Shown here in pieces: positions 5,900-10,927 of a stretch of 10,927 nucleotides of DNA. The translations under genes were made by a program, and so were the position numbers. Below the pieces are notes generated by a model that had not been told where the DNA came from, did no database searches, and saw only the letters and a program-made list of their open reading frames with translations. Location of the stretch: positions 1 to 10,927 of the forward strand of contig JACQUR010000541.1 of the NCBI GenBank assembly GCA_016210245.1, written 5' to 3'. Each line of letters opens with the position of its first letter. The stretch's first letter is position 1. This DNA is from Chloroflexota bacterium (lineage in GTDB: Bacteria > Chloroflexota > UBA6077 > JACQUR01).

Positions 5900-6922
5900 A
5901 TGGCGGTTCGAATCCGCTCCCCACTGCGGTGGGTGCCCCTCGCGCTGCTGCTCGCAGCTACGGCCGTGCTCTCGGGCTGCCTGGGCATGGGAGAAGGCCC
6001 GCAAACCACCATCGTCCCCTTCTCCGATCACGCACAGCGGATCCAGGACCTGTACGTGCTCGTCTTCTGGATGGCAGCGGGGGTGTTTGTGGTGGTCGAG
6101 GCGGCCCTGGTGTACGCAACGCTGCGCTACCGCCGCCGGCCCGACGACGTCCTGCCGCCCCAGGTCCACGGCAACACTCGCCTGGAGGTTGCCTGGACCA
6201 TCGCTCCCGCCGTCGTCCTCTTCGTCATCGCCATCCCCACCATCCAGGCCATCTTCGCCGCGGCCACGCCCCCGGGTAGCGATGGGCTGGAGATCGTGGT
6301 CACCGGCCACCAGTGGTGGTGGGAGCTGGAGTACCCGGACGCGCAGGTGGTCACCGCCAACGAGGTCCACATTCCTGTCGGCCGCCCCATCAGCTTCACG
6401 CTCAAGTCGGCCGACGTGATTCACAGCTTCTGGGTGCCCAGGTTGGGGGGGAAGATGGACGTGGTGCCCGGGCACACCAATCATCTCTACCTGACCGCCT
6501 ACCAGGCGGGCACGTACCTTGGACAGTGCGTCGAGTTCTGCGGCCTCCAGCACGCCAACATGAAGCTGCGGCTGATCGCCCACACACCCGAGGAATTCGA
6601 CGCCTGGGTGCAGAGCCAGCAGGCGCCGCCGTCCCAGGCCGCGGGCAAGGCCCAGGAGGGAGCCCAGGTGTTCGCCCGCAGCGCCTGCGTGGGGTGCCAT
6701 ACCGTGGCTGGCACGCCCGCCCAGGGCAAGATTGGGCCGAACCTGACCCACGTGGGCAGCCGCACCAGCCTGGCGGGCGCGGTGCTCGACAACACACCCG
6801 AGAACCTCGCCCGCTGGCTGCGCGATCCTCAGGAGGTCAAGCCGGGCAACCAGATGCCCAACCTGCACCTGAGCGACGTGGACATCGAGGCGCTGGTGGC
6901 GTACCTGGAGAGCTTGAAGTGA
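5900..6922 (+). CDS. coxB: Cytochrome c oxidase subunit II with fused cytochrome c (caa3 type)
   Basis: Electron-entry subunit of the terminal oxidase, 340 residues. The N-terminus is a lipoprotein signal peptide with lipobox LSGC and lipidated C27. Two transmembrane helices follow (about 50-75 and 98-122), then the extracytoplasmic cupredoxin domain. That domain has the aromatic HQWWWELEYP (137-146) and a full CuA site: H175, C210, E212, C214, H218 and M221. A cytochrome c domain is fused at the C-terminus, with CVGCH (263-267) and a probable axial Met in QMPNL (M319). Electrons thus pass from heme c to CuA to subunit I. The start at 5900 follows AAGGAGG at a long spacing of 13 nt. An ATG at 5876 in frame would add eight residues. 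It is the first gene of the operon. Confidence 0.96.
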   Translation: MAVRIRSPLRWVPLALLLAATAVLSGCLGMGEGPQTTIVPFSDHAQRIQDLYVLVFWMAAGVFVVVEAALVYATLRYRRRPDDVLPPQVHGNTRLEVAWTIAPAVVLFVIAIPTIQAIFAAATPPGSDGLEIVVTGHQWWWELEYPDAQVVTANEVHIPVGRPISFTLKSADVIHSFWVPRLGGKMDVVPGHTNHLYLTAYQAGTYLGQCVEFCGLQHANMKLRLIAHTPEEFDAWVQSQQAPPSQAAGKAQEGAQVFARSACVGCHTVAGTPAQGKIGPNLTHVGSRTSLAGAVLDNTPENLARWLRDPQEVKPGNQMPNLHLSDVDIEALVAYLESLK

Positions 6923-6995
6923 GCAGTGCGGTGCCCGGTCCGATTTGGAACGCAGTTGTAGCGCGGGGCTTGAAGGGCAACATGGGAGGCGCATG

Positions 6996-8867
6996 ATGGC
7001 GACGACGGTGCCGCCGGAAACCGGGGCGCTGGGCCGCGTCTACCCCGTCCTCTGGTCGTGGCTCACGACGGTGGACCACAAGCGCATCGGCATCCTGTAT
7101 GGGACCACGGCGTTCGTCTTCTTCCTGGTTGGCGGGATCGAGGCGCTGCTGATCCGGCTCCAGCTCGCCGTTCCGGACGGCAAGGTGGTGGCGCCCGACA
7201 CCTTCAACGCCCTGTTCACCATGCATGCGCTGACCATGATCTTCCTGGTGGTCATGCCGCTCGCCGCGGCCTTCTTCAACTACGTGGTGCCGCTGCTGAT
7301 CGGCGCCCGCGACGTGGCCTTCCCGCGCCTGAACGCGCTCTCCTACTGGATCTTCCTGGCGGGCGCGCTGCTGCTGAACGCCAGTTGGGTCGCGGGCACA
7401 CCAGCGGACGTGGGCTGGTTCGCCTACGCCCCCCTGACCGAGCGGCCCTACGCGAACACCCACAGCGCGGACTTCTACGTCCTGGGCCTGCAGGTGCTCG
7501 GCGTCGCCTCGCTGGCGGCCGCCTTCAATTTCATGGTCACCATCGTCAACCTGCGCGCGCCGGGCATGTCGCTGCTGCGCATGCCGATCTTCGTCTGGAC
7601 CACGCTCATCACCTCCTTCTTGATCATCTTCGCCTTCCCGGTGTTCACCATCGCGGTCACGCTGCTGCTGTTCGACCGCTTCTTCGGCACCAGCTTCTAT
7701 GTGGTCGCCAGGGGCGCAGACCCGGTGCTGTGGCAGCACCTGTTCTGGATCTTCGGCCATCCGGAGGTCTACATCCTGATCCTGCCGCCGATGGGCATCG
7801 TCTCCGAGGTGCTGCCCACCTTCGCCCGCAAGCCGCTCTTCGGCTACCCCTTCGTGGTCTTCGCCAGCGCCGCCATTGCCTTCCTGGGCTATGGCGTGTG
7901 GGCTCACCACATGTTCGCGGTGGGCCTGGGGCCGGTGGCGAACTCCGTCTTCGCCGCGACCACCATGCTGATCGCGGTGCCCACGGGGGTGAAGGTGTTC
8001 AACTGGATCGGCACGCTGATCGGCGGCTCGATTCGGATGGCCACGGCCCTCTACTTCGCCGTGGGCTTCATTAGCATGTTCATCATCGGTGGGCTGAGCG
8101 GCGTGATGCATGCCGTGCCGCCGGTCGACTGGCAGCAGACCGACACCTACTTCGTGGTCGCCCACATCCACTACGTGCTGTTCGCTGGCGCCGTCCTGGG
8201 TCTGTTCGCAGGCATCTACTACTGGTTCCCCAAGTTCAGCGGGCGCCTGCTCGACGAGCGGCTGGGCAAGCTGCACTTCTGGCTGACGTTCGTTGGCCTC
8301 AACGTGACCTTCTTCCCGATGCACTTCCTCGGGGTGGAGGGGATGCCGCGCCGCATCTACACCTATCCCGCGGGGATGGGTTGGGAGCTGTGGAACCTGG
8401 TGGCCACGATTGGCGCCTTCGTCATCGCGCTGTCGGTGCTGGTCTTCCTGGCCAACGCCTTCACCAGCCTGCGCTACGGCCAGCGCGCCTCCGCCGACCC
8501 CTGGGATGGCCGGACGCTCGAGTGGGCGACCTCCTCGCCCCCGCCGCCCTACAACTTCGCGCGCATGCCACACATCGAGGCCCGTGATGTGCTCTGGCAC
8601 TGGAAGCGGGAGCGGGCGCGCCGAGCCAGGGAGACGAAGGCGGGCGAGCACACCAGGATCGCCGGCGGGGCGGTGGACGAGCTGGACCTGGCGACGCTGC
8701 GCGGCGAGCGCATCCACCTGCCCAGGCCATCCATCTTCCCCTTCATCGTGGCTCTGGGGATCGTGCTGGCTGCGACGGGCTTCATCACCAGCTACGTGAT
8801 CAGCGCCATTGGCGTGGCCTACCTCCTGGCCGGCCTCTACGGCTGGGCCTTCGAGCCGGCCGGCTGA
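6996..8867 (+). CDS. coxA: Cytochrome c oxidase subunit I
   Basis: Catalytic heme-copper subunit, 623 residues with many transmembrane helices. All ligands are present: heme a H77 (FTMHALT) and H392, CuB H255 plus H304/H305, heme a3 H390 (VVAHIHYVL), and Y259 for the His-Tyr crosslink in GHPEVYIL. The glutamate E257 in that motif and K333 (TGVKVFNW) indicate an A-type, D- and K-channel proton pump. After the 12-helix core there is a soluble stretch (about 500-580), then two further hydrophobic segments (about 590-620). This extended length is common among caa3 subunit I proteins of Bacillus type. Two adjacent ATGs (6993 and 6996) are possible; 6996 gives the better 6-nt spacing to GGAGG. It lies 73 bp after coxB. 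Confidence 0.97.
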   Translation: MATTVPPETGALGRVYPVLWSWLTTVDHKRIGILYGTTAFVFFLVGGIEALLIRLQLAVPDGKVVAPDTFNALFTMHALTMIFLVVMPLAAAFFNYVVPLLIGARDVAFPRLNALSYWIFLAGALLLNASWVAGTPADVGWFAYAPLTERPYANTHSADFYVLGLQVLGVASLAAAFNFMVTIVNLRAPGMSLLRMPIFVWTTLITSFLIIFAFPVFTIAVTLLLFDRFFGTSFYVVARGADPVLWQHLFWIFGHPEVYILILPPMGIVSEVLPTFARKPLFGYPFVVFASAAIAFLGYGVWAHHMFAVGLGPVANSVFAATTMLIAVPTGVKVFNWIGTLIGGSIRMATALYFAVGFISMFIIGGLSGVMHAVPPVDWQQTDTYFVVAHIHYVLFAGAVLGLFAGIYYWFPKFSGRLLDERLGKLHFWLTFVGLNVTFFPMHFLGVEGMPRRIYTYPAGMGWELWNLVATIGAFVIALSVLVFLANAFTSLRYGQRASADPWDGRTLEWATSSPPPPYNFARMPHIEARDVLWHWKRERARRARETKAGEHTRIAGGAVDELDLATLRGERIHLPRPSIFPFIVALGIVLAATGFITSYVISAIGVAYLLAGLYGWAFEPAG

Positions 8868-8879
8868 GCTTGTCGGGTG

Positions 8880-8974
8880 AGTCGACAGTCAGGGGAGTCG
8901 ACAGTCGACAGTCGAGAGTCGACAGTCGACAGTCGAAAGGACACGAGCAAACTATCGACTGTCGACTGTTGACT
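8880..8974. repeat. AGTCGAC heptamer array with inverted counterpart
   Basis: AGTCGAC and close variants repeat eight times from 8880 to 8937, broken by two extra bases at 8894-8895. They are followed by about three inverted units (ATCGACT, GTCGACT, GTTGACT; 8954-8974). Arms 8918-8939 and 8952-8973 pair at 20 of 22 positions around a 12-nt loop. The array fills the coxA-coxC gap and would form a stable hairpin in the operon mRNA just before the coxC ribosome binding site. Confidence 0.92.
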
Positions 8975-8991
8975 GACGGAGGGACAGCACG

Positions 8992-9600
8992 TTGGAGCAC
9001 GCAACGACGTTCGAGCATGGGGCAGCGGCGCACGCCGAGCCTACCGCGACCGGCCTGGACAACCGCAAGCTGCTGATGTGGGTGTTCCTGGGCTCGGAAT
9101 GCCTGTTCTTCGGCTCGCTCATCGTCACCTACCTGGTGTACAAGGGCCGCAGCCTGGCCGGGCCCTACCCGCACGAGATCTTCGACATCCCCTATACCTC
9201 CGTCAGCGCCTTCGTGCTGCTGATGAGCAGCCTGACCATGGTCCTGGCGCTGGCAGCCATTCAGCGGGGCGACCAGCGCGGACTGCGCATCTGGCTGCTG
9301 GCCACCGCCCTGCTGGGCTCGATCTTCCTGGGCGGCCAGTACTACGAGTTCACCTCCTTCGTGCGCGAGGGGCTGTCGCTCCAGCAGAACCTGTTCGGCT
9401 CCACGTTCTTCGTGTTGACCGGCTTTCATGGCGGCCACGTCACCATCGGCGTCATCTGGCTGCTCTCGCTGCTGGGCCTGTCGCGCATGGGCCTCATCCA
9501 GCCGCAGCACAGCCTGAAGGTCGAACTGGCCGGCCTGTACTGGCACTTCGTGGACGTGGTCTGGATTGTGATCTTTACGGTGGTGTACCTGATACCCTAG
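8992..9600 (+). CDS. coxC: Cytochrome c oxidase subunit III
   Basis: Integral membrane subunit III, 202 residues with about five transmembrane helices, the short bacterial form that lacks the first two helices of the long type. Conserved features are the membrane glutamate E36 in FLGSECLFFGSL, FHGGHV (145-150) and LYWHFVDVVWI (182-192). It stabilises the active site of subunit I and supports proton uptake. The start is TTG at 8992, eight bases after a GGAGGG; the next in-frame ATG (residue 29) would cut into the first helix. Its upstream gap is the AGTCGAC heptamer hairpin, and a second perfect hairpin follows its TAG stop by four bases. Confidence 0.95.
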   Translation: MEHATTFEHGAAAHAEPTATGLDNRKLLMWVFLGSECLFFGSLIVTYLVYKGRSLAGPYPHEIFDIPYTSVSAFVLLMSSLTMVLALAAIQRGDQRGLRIWLLATALLGSIFLGGQYYEFTSFVREGLSLQQNLFGSTFFVLTGFHGGHVTIGVIWLLSLLGLSRMGLIQPQHSLKVELAGLYWHFVDVVWIVIFTVVYLIP

Positions 9601-9604
9601 AGGT

Positions 9605-9661
9605 GTTGGAGGTTGGAGGTTGAAGGTTGGAGGATCCAACCTTCAACCTCCAACCTCCAAC
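9605..9661. repeat. Perfect 27-bp inverted repeat built of GTTGGAG heptamers
   Basis: Left arm 9605-9631 and right arm 9635-9661 are exact reverse complements over 27 bp around a 3-nt loop. Each arm is a heptamer series: GTTGGAG, GTTGGAG, GTTGAAG, GTTGGA. It starts four bases after the coxC stop and ends 29 bp before the coxD start. No T-run follows, so it is not a classic terminator. As RNA it would be an exceptionally stable hairpin and could stop exonuclease or set the relative level of upstream and downstream genes. Confidence 0.95.
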
Positions 9662-9690
9662 CCGCAGCAACCGCTCGGGGGGATTGGCCG

Positions 9691-10002
9691 ATGCATGGTG
9701 AAGACCACGCGCTGGAGCACCCGCACCCAACGGCGCGCACCTACGTGACGATTGCCGCCGTCCTGACCGCCATCACCGCGCTCGAGGTGACCGCCATCTA
9801 CATCCAGGCGCTGGCCGGCGTGCTGGTTCCCATCTTGCTGCTGCTCTCGGCCTCCAAGTTCTTGCTGGTTGCCATGTTCTACATGCACCTGAAGTTCGAC
9901 AGCCGGCTCTTTGCCGGCTTCTTCGTGAGTGGCCTGGCCATCGCGGCCTCGCTGATCATCGCCCTGCTAGCCCTCTTCCACCAGGGCATCCCCGCGACCT
10001 GA
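9691..10002 (+). CDS. coxD: Cytochrome c oxidase subunit IV (prokaryotic COX4/CyoD-like)
   Basis: Small membrane subunit, 103 residues, with a His-rich N-terminus and three transmembrane helices (about 18-38, 43-65 and 74-96). The conserved stretch SASKFLLVAMFYMHLKFDSRLF (about 53-74) between helices 2 and 3 identifies the prokaryotic subunit IV family. It has a structural/assembly role in the oxidase. The ATG at 9691 has GGGGGGA seven bases upstream. The frame is open back to 9613, but that extension would be encoded by the hairpin repeat and is rejected. Confidence 0.92.
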   Translation: MHGEDHALEHPHPTARTYVTIAAVLTAITALEVTAIYIQALAGVLVPILLLLSASKFLLVAMFYMHLKFDSRLFAGFFVSGLAIAASLIIALLALFHQGIPAT

Positions 10003-10031
10003 AGCGGGCGACAGGCGGCAGAAAGGCGCCC

Positions 10032-10862
10032 ATGACCCCACCGGCTGCTCCGGCTGAAGACCCCGCCACGCTCCTGCTCGCCAACTGGCACGGCGACGCC
10101 TCCGTGCTGCTGGGCGTGCTGGCCCTGGCTGCTGGCTACCTGGTCGCGGCGCGGCGCCTGCGCCCGCTGGACGCGCCTCCGGTGGGGCGCTGGCGGGTGG
10201 CTGCGTTCATGCTGGGCGACCTGGCCGTGCTGCTGGCCCTGTACTCGCCGCTGCACGAGTTGAGCGACCACTCCCTCTTCAGCGCCCACATGGTCCAGCA
10301 CCTGCTGCTGACCATGGCCATGCCCACCCTGCTCCTGCTGGGCATTCCGCCCTGGATGCTGCGGCCCGTGCTCCGGGTGGAGGTGGTCGCCCGCGGGCTG
10401 CGCGTGCTCACCTTCCCTCCGGTGGCCTACGTCGTCTTCAACGCGGCCTTCGCCGGCTCTCACGTGCCTGCCTTCTACGACCTCACCCTGCGCCAGCAGG
10501 GCGTCCATACGCTGGAGCACCTGGTGTTCATGGGGGCGGCGCTCCTGGCCTGGTGGCCGGTGCTGAGCCCGGCGCCGGAAGCGCCGCCCATCCCGCCGCC
10601 GGTCCAGTTGCTCTACCTCTTCTTGCAGACCTTCCCGATGCTCATGGTCGGCGCGCTCCTGACCGATGCCAGCGTAGCCCAGTACCCGTCGTATGCGGCC
10701 GCGCCAAGAATCTGGGGCATCTCGGCCCTGGACGACCAGCAGGCTGGCGGGCTGATCATGTGGATTGGGGGCAGCCTCTTCTACCTGCTGGTGCTGACCA
10801 TCGTCTTCTTCCGCGGGGCCGCCCGCGTGGGAGGGAAGGAGCCGGCGGTCAGTCGGCAGTAG
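10032..10862 (+). CDS. ctaG: Cytochrome c oxidase assembly factor CtaG (caa3_CtaG family)
   Basis: Polytopic membrane protein, 276 residues with about seven hydrophobic segments, belonging to the caa3-type CtaG family (unrelated to the Cox11-type protein of the same name). This family is needed to form active caa3 oxidase, probably by delivering copper to CuB. Recognisable motifs are SPLHELSD (72-79), SAHMVQHLLL (84-93), the histidines H144, H159 and H163, and DDQQAGGLIMW (234-244). AAAGG lies five bases before the ATG. The gene follows coxD by 29 bp; that short gap contains GGCGACA GGCGGCA, a possible remnant of a heptamer array. The last codons and the TAG stop run into the AGGCAGG heptamer array. 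Confidence 0.93.
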   Translation: MTPPAAPAEDPATLLLANWHGDASVLLGVLALAAGYLVAARRLRPLDAPPVGRWRVAAFMLGDLAVLLALYSPLHELSDHSLFSAHMVQHLLLTMAMPTLLLLGIPPWMLRPVLRVEVVARGLRVLTFPPVAYVVFNAAFAGSHVPAFYDLTLRQQGVHTLEHLVFMGAALLAWWPVLSPAPEAPPIPPPVQLLYLFLQTFPMLMVGALLTDASVAQYPSYAAAPRIWGISALDDQQAGGLIMWIGGSLFYLLVLTIVFFRGAARVGGKEPAVSRQ

Positions 10863-10927
10863 GCAGGAGGCAGGAGCCAGATGGCAGTAGGCAGGAGGCA
10901 GCAGGCTGGAGGCAGTCGGCAGGAGGC
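10847..10927. repeat. Heptanucleotide tandem array, AGGCAGG type
   Basis: Eleven units and a partial one run in strict 7-bp register to the window edge (for example CGGCAGT, AGGCAGG, AGGCAGG, TGGCAGT, AGGCAGG, AGGCAGC, AGGCTGG). The ctaG stop codon TAG spans the second and third units, so the array begins inside the coding end. The heptamer resembles the minus-strand unit of the array at 1-105 (GGCAGAA). It may continue past the window. Confidence 0.92.

Noticed and set aside
5902..5918. tRNA T-arm-like sequence (GGCGG, TTCGAAT, CCGCT)
   Set aside because: It forms a T-arm with one wobble pair, but no matching acceptor strand, anticodon arm or D-arm is present about 60 nt upstream, and it encodes the first residues of coxB.
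5521..6012. N-terminal extension of the response regulator up to 6012
   Set aside because: It would overlap coxB antisense, has no conserved residues, and the ATG at 5520 has its own ribosome binding site immediately before a complete receiver domain.
6837..8717. Long antisense reading frame opposite coxA (626 codons)
   Set aside because: It is a by-product of GC-rich codon bias on the coding strand. Its translation is low-complexity (H, E, D, Q, G) and matches no family, whereas the plus strand encodes an unmistakable oxidase subunit I.
8880..8974. CRISPR array
   Set aside because: The repeat unit is only 7 bp with no unique spacers; this is a simple tandem array with an inverted arm. The same applies to the other heptamer arrays.
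9605..9661. Rho-independent terminator after coxC
   Set aside because: The stem is very strong but no T-run follows on either strand, and coxD and ctaG continue on the same strand as an expected part of the operon.
9613..9690. N-terminal extension of coxD from 9613
   Set aside because: It would be encoded by the inverted heptamer repeat, while the ATG at 9691 has a proper ribosome binding site and gives the normal subunit IV length.

Overview
The window is GC-rich bacterial DNA. The fused cytochrome c/CuA subunit II, the coxB-coxA-coxC-coxD-ctaG gene order, the PadR/ABC-2 operon and the many short tandem repeats between genes suggest an aerobic Chloroflexota-like bacterium. That placement is an inference from gene content, not a phylogeny.

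Layout. Positions 1-5520 are all minus strand, in three blocks. (1) padR - ABC ATPase - ABC-2 permease (2496 down to 105) is a tightly packed exporter operon. A near-ideal PadR-type dyad operator (2518-2547) overlaps the predicted start of transcription. (2) A two-subunit thiamine-diphosphate decarboxylase (sulfopyruvate/phosphonopyruvate decarboxylase type, 4864-3801) is followed by a TIM-barrel isomerase/epimerase/endonuclease-family protein (3773-2868). Together they look like a small metabolic operon of unknown substrate. (3) A stand-alone receiver-domain response regulator (5520-5092) is transcribed divergently from the oxidase operon. Positions 5900-10862 are plus strand and encode a caa3-type A-family cytochrome c oxidase: subunit II with a C-terminal cytochrome c domain, subunit I, subunit III, subunit IV and the copper-insertion factor CtaG.

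How the genes work together. The cox operon encodes a complete proton-pumping terminal oxidase plus its CuB assembly factor. The PadR operon is most simply read as a repressor controlling its own exporter. The decarboxylase pair probably works as a heteromer on a 2-oxo acid.

The most unusual aspect is the DNA between the genes. Seven separate stretches are arrays with a strict 7-bp period, and the heptamer differs from site to site: CTTCTGC at 1-105, CAGCACT at 1936-1977, GGATTTT at 3669-3814, ATTTCGA at 5029-5063, AGTCGAC at 8880-8974, GTTGGAG at 9605-9661, and AGGCAGG at 10847-10927. Three of them come as inverted pairs that would fold into long hairpins. Several run into genes: they supply stop codons, encode an N-terminus, and in one case seem to have displaced a start codon. 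A further 253-bp mosaic of palindromes (2619-2871) lies between padR and the TIM-barrel gene. These repeats are the best candidate here for something not yet described.
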